Shown: piece after piece, positions 1 through 8,567 of the stretch
Numbering within the stretch: the first letter of the stretch is position 1
How the letters are laid out: each line of letters opens with the position of its first letter
Source of the DNA: PGYT01 sp963675055
Lineage (GTDB): Bacteria > Bacteroidota > Ignavibacteria > Ignavibacteriales > Melioribacteraceae
DNA length: 64,000 nucleotides
Assembly (NCBI GenBank): GCA_963675055.2
Contig: CAXXJE010000001.1
Location: 62,001 to 126,000 of the forward strand
Direction: 5' to 3'
Program-made: the position numbers and the translations under genes
The notes under the pieces: generated by a model
What the model was told of the DNA's origin: nothing
What the model saw: the letters and a program-made list of their open reading frames with translations, nothing else
Databases searched by the model: none

Positions 1-292
1 TTTTATCACTACTCCAACTCCTCATTTTACTAAAACTCAGAATCGAACTAATACTGTCAAACACGAGAAATTTATTTGCTCTGAATCACAACCATTTCAG
101 AATATTCACTCATTATGAGCAATAATTCGTATTTATCTGCTTTTACACACTCCTTATTAAGCCATAACATCTTTTTTTTCTTGCTTATTTCGACCTCTCA
201 TCTTATTATTATATCCTTAATCAATGGGCATAAATTCTTTCCGCTTCCCGGCAACTACAATAAAATATAAATGTTTTCATATGGAGGACATA
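1..292. other. Intergenic stretch, no gene recognised
   Basis: AT-rich leader before the first gene. I see no convincing reading frame, RNA or repeat. A purine-rich GGAGG at 283-287 lies just before the ATG at 293 and is the likely ribosome binding site that decides the start of the next gene. Confidence 0.5.
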
Positions 293-943
293 ATGAAAAA
301 AAATATACTATCAGTTAATTTTTTTATCCTGATTCTGTTCGCGGGACAGATCTCAGCTCAGGATTATGGCGCAGCGGTAAAACTCAGTACCGGAGGTATT
401 ACTGTTGAAGCCATGAGATCATTCGGATTAAAGTTGAATACACGTCTCGGTTTCGCATTCTTCTCAACGTCGCAGGACGGCGGCGGTGGTACAGAGGATT
501 ACGAGTACACAGCAGATGCTAATCTTTCTTCAGCTTATGCTTTAGTCGATTATTTCCCGTTCGGACAGACTCTGAGACTCACCGGCGGTCTTATGTTTAA
601 CTTCAACAAGGCTGATATCCTTCTCACTCCGACTAACACCTACAGTATTGGCGGTGATGAGTATACTCCCGATAAACTTGGTACTATGAGCGCAAAGATT
701 AGCTTTAACAAAGTTGCGCCTTATATCGGTATCGGACTCGGTAATCCACTCGGGGGTGATTCGGGATTGAAATTCACTTTCGACATCGGAACGTTTTACC
801 AGGGAGCCCCGGGAGTAGACTTGAGCGCAACAGGTTTAATTGAACCATCTGCTGCACCCGATCAGGAAGCTACTCTTGAGAATAATCTCGACTGGTTCAA
901 ATGGTACCCGATAGTACAGTTTGGCTTAGCTTACAAATTTTAA
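293..943 (+). CDS. Secreted outer-membrane beta-barrel-like protein
   Basis: The reading frame opens upstream at 224, but the ATG at 293 follows a GGAGG box and begins a clean Sec signal peptide (MKKN, hydrophobic core, cleavage near ISAQ-DY), so I take 293. The mature part of about 190 residues alternates polar and hydrophobic residues with many glycines and ends in an aromatic residue (FGLAYKF), as outer-membrane beta-barrels do. I cannot assign a transport or enzymatic role. It is followed within a few bases by a lipoprotein gene, so the two probably form one envelope transcription unit. Confidence 0.6.
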   Translation: MKKNILSVNFFILILFAGQISAQDYGAAVKLSTGGITVEAMRSFGLKLNTRLGFAFFSTSQDGGGGTEDYEYTADANLSSAYALVDYFPFGQTLRLTGGLMFNFNKADILLTPTNTYSIGGDEYTPDKLGTMSAKISFNKVAPYIGIGLGNPLGGDSGLKFTFDIGTFYQGAPGVDLSATGLIEPSAAPDQEATLENNLDWFKWYPIVQFGLAYKF

Positions 944-945
944 AA

Positions 946-2625
946 ATGAGGATGATGATGATTTCTAAAAAATATATAGCGATTTTATTTATAGTATTTA
1001 TAGCAACTCTTGGCATTTTTATAAGCAGCTGCGATATTTCTGATCCGACTGAAGGATTGGAAGTCCGGCTGAAAACCATTTCAAGAGAAACTACGGTTAA
1101 CATGTTCCTGAAAGATGCCGTTGATAATTCTGTTATTAGGCAAAACGCTACGGTTACTTTTGAGGGTAGTAATGCCGGGCTGATAATCGATGTTAATAAC
1201 AGGGCTCAAACTACTTTCTCTACTTCTTCAGGATTCATCACATTCAGTGTTAAAGACGGAACATCATTCGATGCCGAAAATCCCTTCACTGTAAGTGTGA
1301 GACTACAGAGCTCCGGATATAATGAAACCGTAAAGTCGGTGTCTATAAGTTCCGGGGGTATATCGTCCACAACCCTTTTCATGGTTAGTGATGAAAAGGT
1401 CCAGTCAATTACCACAACCGGAACTTCAAACGAAGGCTCAACAGGCAGTGATGGCAGCACCGAAGGTGATATTACAGCAACTACCACGACAGGTGTATCC
1501 GTTGAAATTCCATCCGGAACAGTATTAACAACTGATTCAGGAGCTCCGCTTGTTGGTCAGTTAACTACTTCCGTACAAACAGTCCCTTTAGCAACCAATA
1601 ACATTGCAGCTTCCGCATTATCCGACGGGACTACGGGAATAAAACCCGTTATGCAAATAACAATTGAAATTTCCGATGCTTCAGGTAACACCACAACAAA
1701 TATTAGCAATGCTATAGTCGTATACGTACCATTGGATGCTTCTGAAATTAATCCAACGACGGGTGAACCATTCGCAATTGGTGACCCGGTTGCTGCATTC
1801 GCAGATGTTGTAGAGTCAGGTAGTGCGGTTAAAATTGGCGAGGGTGAAATAGTATCCAAAGACAATGGAATTGCAATGAAACTGACTATTACCCCCGAGA
1901 CTATTCTTCGTAAAGTGAGCAAGGTGAATTGGGGCTGGAGTGGTGGTGTTGTTGCAGGTGCAGTTGTAGTTGAGAATAACAATGATGATTTCAATGATCC
2001 CTGCAAAGTAGTACTGAAATCAACGCAGGAGCAAGTTTCATCATATAGCTTTGAAGTATTTGTTGACGGAAGATCGCAAGGATCTTACAGCGGAAGTCAA
2101 TTCTTAAGTGGTGGTGTTGGATTCTACGACATCTTAGCTCCCGCGAATGTTCAAGTAAAATACCAGGGCATAACTGTTGTCAGCACCAGTGTTGATTGCG
2201 GCAATAACGAGTTGACATTTAATCTTTCCGCAATTCCAACAACATTTACTATAAACTTTGCGGCCAACGGTGTATGCACCGATAAGGATCCTGCCGTTAT
2301 TGGACAGTTATCCGACGCTGCCTATACATATTACCCGGTGAACAATCCTAATGATATCAATACAGGAGTTGTTAAAGACGGATCCGGCTCAGTAACATTT
2401 TCTCCGGGATCATATACTATAGAAATAACTTATGACGGAGATACTTACAGTGGAAATATTACTGTAAGTTCAGGTGGTTCAGTTACTCAAGAAGGATTTG
2501 ATACAAGTAATTTGTATTACGGTGATATTAACATTAATGGTACCAGAACAACATTGAATGCCTCAAATAATCCTAATATTCAAGGCACAAATGTCACGGT
2601 TTATGTATCAATAGATTGCAACTAA
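946..2625 (+). CDS. Large secreted lipoprotein, function unknown
   Basis: Starts immediately after the stop of the barrel-like gene. ATG codons at 946, 952, 955 and 958 are all possible; 958 is best spaced from the AGG at 949-951. The N-terminus is a lipoprotein signal with lipobox FISSC. The rest is rich in Ser, Thr, Gly and Asn and reads like repeated beta-sandwich (Ig or carboxypeptidase-regulatory-like) domains, with an IPSGT segment near residue 200 resembling ZU5-like surface proteins. No catalytic motif is visible. Probably exported to the outer membrane surface. A strong hairpin terminator follows the stop. Confidence 0.6.
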   Translation: MRMMMISKKYIAILFIVFIATLGIFISSCDISDPTEGLEVRLKTISRETTVNMFLKDAVDNSVIRQNATVTFEGSNAGLIIDVNNRAQTTFSTSSGFITFSVKDGTSFDAENPFTVSVRLQSSGYNETVKSVSISSGGISSTTLFMVSDEKVQSITTTGTSNEGSTGSDGSTEGDITATTTTGVSVEIPSGTVLTTDSGAPLVGQLTTSVQTVPLATNNIAASALSDGTTGIKPVMQITIEISDASGNTTTNISNAIVVYVPLDASEINPTTGEPFAIGDPVAAFADVVESGSAVKIGEGEIVSKDNGIAMKLTITPETILRKVSKVNWGWSGGVVAGAVVVENNNDDFNDPCKVVLKSTQEQVSSYSFEVFVDGRSQGSYSGSQFLSGGVGFYDILAPANVQVKYQGITVVSTSVDCGNNELTFNLSAIPTTFTINFAANGVCTDKDPAVIGQLSDAAYTYYPVNNPNDINTGVVKDGSGSVTFSPGSYTIEITYDGDTYSGNITVSSGGSVTQEGFDTSNLYYGDININGTRTTLNASNNPNIQGTNVTVYVSIDCN

Positions 2626-2632
2626 CAATTAT

Positions 2633-2656
2633 AAAACGGGGCTCCGGCCCCGTTTT
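2633..2656. terminator. Bidirectional terminator between convergent genes
   Basis: Perfect 10-bp inverted repeat AAAACGGGGC / GCCCCGTTTT with a 4-base loop, A-rich on one side and T-rich on the other. It touches the recN stop, so it can end transcription of both the lipoprotein gene and recN. Confidence 0.85.
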
Positions 2657-4361
2657 ATTTTGCGGCTATCAATTCTCTGGCGCTTTTTAGAGTTGCTTCT
2701 GTTACTTCCTCACCGCTCATTAGTTTAGCTACTTCCTTAACTCGCTCTTCTTCATCCAGTTTGCTGATTGTACTAACAACCCGCGAACCGAGTTGGATTT
2801 TCTGTACCGAATAATGGGAATCAGCAAGTCCTGCAATCTGCGGAAGATGTGTAATTGAAATGATCTGGTGAAACTTTGAAAGTTCGTGAAGTGTGGTTCC
2901 AACCTTTTGGGCAATGCGTCCGCTAACTCCTGTATCTATCTCATCAAAAATGAGCAGCGGAAGTTTATCTGTTTTAGCGAGGCAAGATTTAAGCGCAAGC
3001 ATTACACGGGAAATCTCGCCTCCGGAGGCAACCTTAGCAAGCGGCTTGAGGTCCTCACCGAGATTCATTGAAATAAGGAACTCAACCTCATCAATACCTG
3101 AGGAATTGAACTTATACTTCTCGTCGTCCACGATTATATAACTGGGACTGCTTTCCTGAGCTTTATTCGATTTGAAGTTAACCTTGAACAGTGAATTTTC
3201 TATTCCAAGTTCCTTCAAAACTTCCACGACTTCACCTTCAATCGCCGAACATGATTTCTTCCTGCTTTCGGACAACATAACGGCAATGTCACCAGTAAGT
3301 ATTCGCTCATTTTCGAGTTCATCCTGTAGTGCCTTAATACGCTCATCATAATTATGTGCAATTTCAAGTTCGCTTAATAGCATAGTACGATGTTCGAGTA
3401 TTTTATCGATTGAACCCCCGTAACGTTTCTTCAACAGACTGAGGCGGCCAAGACGCTCGCGAACATCTTCCAATGTACCGGATTCCAAATCGATCCTGTC
3501 GTTGTACGAACGAATAGACTTTGAAATGTCGTCCACAATTTCAATAGTACTTTTAAGATCTGCAGCCTTTTCGGTAAACTTCGGATCAATCTCATTCAGT
3601 TCGTCAAGCATATCCGAAATCTGCGACAACAGGTTATGCGCAGAGGATTCACTATCGTAAGAAAGGTCAACAATACCATTTGTAAGCTGAAGCAATCGTT
3701 CAGCGTTTTCAAGTATATTTAGCTGATCTGAAAGCTCTTCTTCTTCCCCTACCTGGGGTGATACTGCATCAATCTCTTTAAGCTGAAACTCGAAAGATTC
3801 CTTATCCTCGTTCAGTCTCTGTTCTTTGTTGCGAATCTCAAATAATTCCTTTGTAAGCTCTGCAATCCTGAAATAATGCGACTTATACTGCTGGAGTAAA
3901 TCATCATGCCCGGCGAATTCATCAACCAGCTCGATGTGTGTATTCGCCTTTAGCAGTGATTGATGATCGTGCTGCCCATGAAGATCAATAAGGAGATTAC
4001 CCAGACTCTGAATAAGGCTTAACTGCACCGGAGTATCGTTCACAAAGCATCTGTTCGAACCTTTTACCGAGATCTCCCTTCTGACAATTAGCTCGTCATC
4101 CCTGTCAATGTTATTCTCCAGCAGGAGTTTATCCACTTTCTTGTTTGAGCGAACATCAAATATACCTTCGATAACTGATTTTTTTGCATCCTTACGAACA
4201 ACCTGAGTTGATGCTCGATTGCCAAGCAGGAGTCCCATGGAATCGATTAAAATCGATTTACCGGCCCCGGTTTCACCGGTAATAATGTTCAGACCGGATG
4301 TAAATTCAACTTCCAGGTTTTCGATTAATGCGTAGTCTTTAATTTCTAAGGAAAGAAGCAT
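2655..4361 (-). CDS. recN: DNA repair protein RecN
   Basis: A 568-residue SMC-like ATPase acting in double-strand break repair. The N-terminus has the typical RecN opening and a Walker A motif GETGAGKS at residues 29-36. Long coiled-coil segments occupy the middle third. The C-terminal half has the ABC signature ASGGE and a Walker B FDEIDTG. Length matches the family (550-570). It is convergent with the lipoprotein gene and shares its terminator; no obvious operon partner on the upstream side, where the next feature is a tRNA on the other strand. Confidence 0.95.
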   Translation of the reverse strand: MLLSLEIKDYALIENLEVEFTSGLNIITGETGAGKSILIDSMGLLLGNRASTQVVRKDAKKSVIEGIFDVRSNKKVDKLLLENNIDRDDELIVRREISVKGSNRCFVNDTPVQLSLIQSLGNLLIDLHGQHDHQSLLKANTHIELVDEFAGHDDLLQQYKSHYFRIAELTKELFEIRNKEQRLNEDKESFEFQLKEIDAVSPQVGEEEELSDQLNILENAERLLQLTNGIVDLSYDSESSAHNLLSQISDMLDELNEIDPKFTEKAADLKSTIEIVDDISKSIRSYNDRIDLESGTLEDVRERLGRLSLLKKRYGGSIDKILEHRTMLLSELEIAHNYDERIKALQDELENERILTGDIAVMLSESRKKSCSAIEGEVVEVLKELGIENSLFKVNFKSNKAQESSPSYIIVDDEKYKFNSSGIDEVEFLISMNLGEDLKPLAKVASGGEISRVMLALKSCLAKTDKLPLLIFDEIDTGVSGRIAQKVGTTLHELSKFHQIISITHLPQIAGLADSHYSVQKIQLGSRVVSTISKLDEEERVKEVAKLMSGEEVTEATLKSARELIAAK

Positions 4362-4609
4362 AGCTGCACTTTTTTAATTTATTACTATTAAGATATACCA
4401 TATAAGAACGAATTTTTCAAGAAAAGAATTAAATATGTGTATAAATTTGACATTGGCTAATCCACACCCTATATTTGGAATCCTTGTTTAAGTGTTCTTC
4501 GGCATTAAAAGTTAGACAAAGATTATGCCGCTAAAATTTTGAATAAAGCTTGATAGAAATTATATCGCCCGGCTTCGTTTTACACTACGCCGTGGCATAA
4601 AGATTATAT

Positions 4610-4682
<73 letters not shown>

Positions 4683-4686
4683 CTAA

Positions 4687-4728
4687 AACAAAATACCCAA
4701 CCATAAGGTTGGGTATTTTTGTTTTAAA
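4687..4728 (+). terminator. Terminator after tRNA-fMet
   Basis: Long inverted repeat, A-rich then ACCCAACC / GGTTGGGT then T-rich, with a 4-base ATAA loop. It lies a few bases after the tRNA and forms the left edge of the first copy of the direct duplication. Confidence 0.85.
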
Positions 4729-4942
4729 TAACGATTAGGTAAAGGACTTTCGTCCTGCCGTGTCCCGCGGTGTTTTAACGAAGCGGGATCCCCGCACAAC
4801 TTTCATGTTATACTCTTTTCTCTCACTTAATACTTAATCTAAAGAAAGATTATAACTGGGGATTTATCCATCGAAGTTTTAAGGCAGGCTGGCTCATATC
4901 CTCCCGCTTTACCGGCGATGCCGGATGCGGGATAAACTCCGG
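4694..4942. repeat. Direct duplication copy 1 (~250 bp)
   Basis: Near-identical to 4981-5228, offset 287 bp. The unit includes the tRNA terminator stem, a hairpin around CCCGCGG, and at its right end a nested palindrome CCGGCGATGCCGG flanked by CCCGC / GCGGG. There is no plausible gene in it. It may be a duplicated tRNA 3' region or a footprint of integration next to the tRNA. Confidence 0.85.
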
Positions 4943-4980
4943 TTGCAGGTGAAGTATAAAAGACCGCAAAAGAAATTAGT

Positions 4981-5228
4981 CACCCAACCATAAGGTTGGG
5001 TATTTTTGTTTTAAATAGTGTCCAGGTAATGGACTTTCGTCCTGCCGTGTCCCGCGGAGTTTTAACGAAGCGGGATCCCCGCACAACTTTCATGTTATAC
5101 TCTTTTCTCTCACTTAATACTTAATCTAAAGAAAGATTATAACTGGGGATTTATACATCGAAGTTTTAAGGCAGGCTGGCTCATATCCTCCCGCTTTACC
5201 GGCGATGCCGGACACGGGATAGCTCCGG
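4981..5228. repeat. Direct duplication copy 2 (~250 bp)
   Basis: Second copy of the unit beginning with the CCCAACC / GGTTGGG terminator stem. Only scattered substitutions separate it from copy 1. It ends about 20 bp before the stop of the minus-strand zinc-ribbon gene, so it may also serve as the transcription end for that gene. Confidence 0.85.
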
Positions 5229-5250
5229 AAGTAAGTAGATTTAATTGCTC

Positions 5251-5910
5251 CTAATCCCCGGTATACATCGTATCTGGAGTGACTGTAACGAATACAGTCA
5301 TCGAAGAATCGTATGGAACGCATTTAATGGTTAACTGATTGCGGGAACGGTCTGATATCGAATACGAACCCGCCGCTGACGACGCCTGATCCAAAGGTAT
5401 TTCCCAACCTTCAAATGTTCCCAGACTGTCATCGACCGGAATAGTACGGTTGTGGTAGATTTGAGCCTCATTCCCGAGATTTTTGCAATCCGAGATCAGG
5501 TTTTCCTTGATTCTTGAGTCTTTAACAACAGGCAAGTTTTTAATCGCAATTTCAGTCTGGTAATAAAGAAAAGAGTAAATAGCCAGGGGGACTAAAAACG
5601 TTCCGATGATTCCGAGTATCATTCCGAGCTTCGTTCTTAGTCTGCCTCTGGCAGTCACAAGTCCCCGTCTCATTTTTCTGAGATCAAGATAGCCCCAGAT
5701 TGCTGCAGGAATACCTGTCAGTGGCCCCAGCGAAATCATACTTAGTATACCCAGAGCAAGAATTATCCAGCTTTTGCTCTTCTTAAATCTACCGGGTATA
5801 GCTCCCCTGCCGGCATTAATACCGTTGGGATTCAGTGTAGTCGGCGTGCCGCAATTAATACAATAATACGAACCGCCCGGTAACTGTGTGCCGCACATCC
5901 TGCAAAACAT
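5251..5910 (-). CDS. Zinc-ribbon membrane protein with DUF4190-like region
   Basis: 219 residues. The N-terminus is a zinc ribbon with two CxxC pairs (CRMC near residue 3, CINC near residue 17). After a basic linker come two hydrophobic segments with a glycine-proline-rich turn (GPLTGIPAAIWGY), the pattern of DUF4190 proteins. The C-terminal 80 residues are soluble, probably outside the membrane. No enzymatic motif is visible. It stands alone between the duplication and the chemoreceptor gene. Confidence 0.7.
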   Translation of the reverse strand: MFCRMCGTQLPGGSYYCINCGTPTTLNPNGINAGRGAIPGRFKKSKSWIILALGILSMISLGPLTGIPAAIWGYLDLRKMRRGLVTARGRLRTKLGMILGIIGTFLVPLAIYSFLYYQTEIAIKNLPVVKDSRIKENLISDCKNLGNEAQIYHNRTIPVDDSLGTFEGWEIPLDQASSAAGSYSISDRSRNQLTIKCVPYDSSMTVFVTVTPDTMYTGD

Positions 5911-6153
5911 TTTGATCCTGCAAATTTAGTCTGATATCAATTGTGCGTTAGTAAAGTCATTGAGTAAAATTACAATAGTATATTGCATTTTACAAATTCG
6001 AAGAATTATCCATAACCGTACTAATACGATGATTAGCATAAAGACAATTATTCTTTAAACACACCTTTATGATGAGGACTTACGAATTGAAAAAGGAGAC
6101 CGATTGTGTATGTATCCGCCAGGGAAACCCCCGACGGATAATATTAAGAATGA

Positions 6154-7917
6154 TCAGTTATTTAATATCTGAAGATTGTAGTTGTCTTGATTTACGCTGC
6201 TGTCACCGATATTGAAATGCGAAACCAGGTCACGCAAATTTTCAGTTAATCCGTTCATTTCAAAAGCAGCTTCTGAAATTTGCTGAATACCGCCGGCGCT
6301 TTCATTAACCACTTGATTTATTCCTTCAATACTTCTGCTGATCTGTTCAGCAGTTGCCGACTGTTCTTCACCTGCAGCAGCCACCTGATTGATGACATCA
6401 ACAACTTTATCTGCACCTTGAATTATCCTAGTTAATGCCAGACTTGCCTTATTGACCAAATCCTTACCTTTCTGAACTTCTAAAGTACCGACTTCAATTG
6501 AACTCACTGCACCTGCAGTGTCTTTCTGAATGCTTTGTATCATCTGAGAAATTTCTTTTGTTGCCTTTGTTGTTCGTTCAGCAAGCTTTCTAACTTCATC
6601 AGCCACAACAGCAAAGCCTCTGCCCTGTTCTCCGGCCCGGGCGGCTTCAATTGCGGCGTTTAATGCCAGTAAATTTGTCTGGTCTGCTATATCGTCAATA
6701 ACCTGAATAATCTCACCTATCTGCCCACTGTTTTTACCTAACTCTTTAACTGTACCGGAAGCTTCAAGTACTACCTCAGCAATCTTATTCATACCATCTA
6801 CTGTATTTACAACAACTTCACCCCCTTCTTTAGCAATGTTGCCGGATTCTTTTGCAAGATCAGAAGCTGAAGATGCATTAAAAGCTGTTTCGGTGATAGT
6901 CTTCGTCATCTCTTCAACTGCCGTTGCAACTTCCGATGTTTTAACACTTTGCTCCTGACTTCCTGCGGCCATTTGTTCAATGCTCGATGAGATTGTATTA
7001 CTTGATCCAGTAGTCTGGTCGACAGCTTTAATTACTTGTGATATGGTATCTCTGACTTTTACAATCGTTTCATTAAATCCATTTATTAATCGACTTTCAT
7101 ATTGAATAATTCCTTCATTATCAATTTTACTTGAATCTGCCAGTTCTAATGAAAAAGTAAGATCGCCGTGTGAAAATCTGTCGAATCCGTTCAACAAGTT
7201 TTGGATAAAACCATTAACGTACTCGGCTTCTTTTATCTGGGTCTCTATCTGAATTTTTGATTCCTGTTCACTTTTCTCTTTCTCATTTTTTAGTTCTTCA
7301 GTTGCTTCAAATACTTTTTGCTCTATGGATTCTTTCTCGTTCTTTAACTCCTTCTTAGCTTTATCCTGCATGGAAATTAATACTGCAGACAAAGCTGTTA
7401 AAACAACAGTCCCTCCGATGAGATATATTCCGATATCACTTAGCTCCTGACTTGCTGGATATAACGTATATTTTTCCAGAACTGTTTCATTACCTGCAAG
7501 CAGGATAATATAACTGATTGAAGTAACGCCACTCCAGAAGAAACCGTAATTTCTGCCATGCATAATCATAGCAATCATCGGAACGAAAATTAGGAAATAA
7601 GCACTCGGCGAATTTACCCCTCCATGTGAAACTGTGGAATGAATCAACTGAAGGTATACTTCAAACAGGAAAAGATTAATGAAGACTTTCGTGGAACTAG
7701 TTTTTTTATAGTAGAACAATATTGCAAAAACAATTATAGATGCAGCTAATGTTACAAATGCAGATATATTTTCCCCTTTGAGAAAATATACCAGTGTAAA
7801 GAGAATATAAAGTCCTGATACCGTCAAGGCAATCGAAATTATAAGGGAGGCTTTCTCACGTTTTTCCGGTTTGATATTAATCGGAATGAAATAATCAGGC
7901 AGCATATAATCTCTCAA
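6154..7917 (-). CDS. Methyl-accepting chemotaxis protein
   Basis: 587 residues. The first ~190 residues contain about six hydrophobic helices and no large periplasmic sensor domain, so sensing is probably within or close to the membrane. A coiled coil follows, then the cytoplasmic signalling domain with the conserved hairpin (DQTNLLALNAAIEAARAGE) that contacts CheA and CheW. Glutamine/glutamate-rich helices are likely methylation sites. No che genes lie nearby, so its partners are encoded elsewhere. ATG 7917 gives MRDYM; the second Met 12 nt later is also possible. Confidence 0.92.
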   Translation of the reverse strand: MRDYMLPDYFIPINIKPEKREKASLIISIALTVSGLYILFTLVYFLKGENISAFVTLAASIIVFAILFYYKKTSSTKVFINLFLFEVYLQLIHSTVSHGGVNSPSAYFLIFVPMIAMIMHGRNYGFFWSGVTSISYIILLAGNETVLEKYTLYPASQELSDIGIYLIGGTVVLTALSAVLISMQDKAKKELKNEKESIEQKVFEATEELKNEKEKSEQESKIQIETQIKEAEYVNGFIQNLLNGFDRFSHGDLTFSLELADSSKIDNEGIIQYESRLINGFNETIVKVRDTISQVIKAVDQTTGSSNTISSSIEQMAAGSQEQSVKTSEVATAVEEMTKTITETAFNASSASDLAKESGNIAKEGGEVVVNTVDGMNKIAEVVLEASGTVKELGKNSGQIGEIIQVIDDIADQTNLLALNAAIEAARAGEQGRGFAVVADEVRKLAERTTKATKEISQMIQSIQKDTAGAVSSIEVGTLEVQKGKDLVNKASLALTRIIQGADKVVDVINQVAAAGEEQSATAEQISRSIEGINQVVNESAGGIQQISEAAFEMNGLTENLRDLVSHFNIGDSSVNQDNYNLQILNN

Positions 7918-8082
7918 TTTATTCTCAAATAGTCCATTATCGAAAAAAAATGAATTTGTTTAAGCATAGAATCTAAATCTAAAATTCGGACGTAGACACT
8001 ATCTAACTTTGAAACAATTTGCTAAGTTAAAATATGAAGTGACTGAGTCGTTGTGTGTTACGAAAAGATACAGGAACTGTTA

Positions 8083-8457
8083 CTAATCTTCAGTCGCCCA
8101 TTGGCGGGCTTTACTTAGATCGGTAAATAATTCGACATCTCCCGCAATTCCAGCATTGATAACAATATTTTTGAATAAACCTGCCAATTCCAGATGATTT
8201 TCCTTTACCACAATCGCAAGTTTAGTATGTTTGTGCCACATATTCATCGCAACGGCATTATGAGAAATTATTTTCATATCATAATCGCTAAGATTGATTT
8301 CAACTGCCTGAAGAAAATCAGAAATATAATACTCTGTCTGCTTAAACCTCGGATTGACTGCGAACCGTTGATCCGCTTCAAGAATAACATCCTTTGAAAC
8401 CGTGCCGATGTACGTAACATAGACACCATTTTTCGTGAAATTTATTTCGTACGGCAT
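8083..8457 (-). CDS. Small STAS/SpoIIAA-like protein
   Basis: 124 residues with alternating short beta strands and helices. An N-terminal strand pair reads YEINFTKNGVYVTYIGTV. The size and pattern recall SpoIIAA/STAS-like domains, but there is no clear phosphorylatable serine motif, so the family is a guess. It lies between a chemoreceptor gene and icd on the same strand but well separated, so it is probably transcribed alone. Confidence 0.5.
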   Translation of the reverse strand: MPYEINFTKNGVYVTYIGTVSKDVILEADQRFAVNPRFKQTEYYISDFLQAVEINLSDYDMKIISHNAVAMNMWHKHTKLAIVVKENHLELAGLFKNIVINAGIAGDVELFTDLSKARQWATED

Positions 8458-8512
8458 CTTGTTCTCTGAATATTTTTCATCCTAATTATCATAACAATCA
8501 TAATTGCAGAAA

Positions 8513-8548
8513 AAATGAGGATTTAAGATTTAGCTTAAATCCTCATTT
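8513..8548 (-). terminator. Terminator downstream of icd
   Basis: Perfect 15-bp inverted repeat starting AAATGAGG and ending CCTCATTT with a 6-base loop, placed just after the icd stop in the minus direction. Confidence 0.85.
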
Positions 8549-8567
8549 CGTCCGAAGTCTTCAGTCC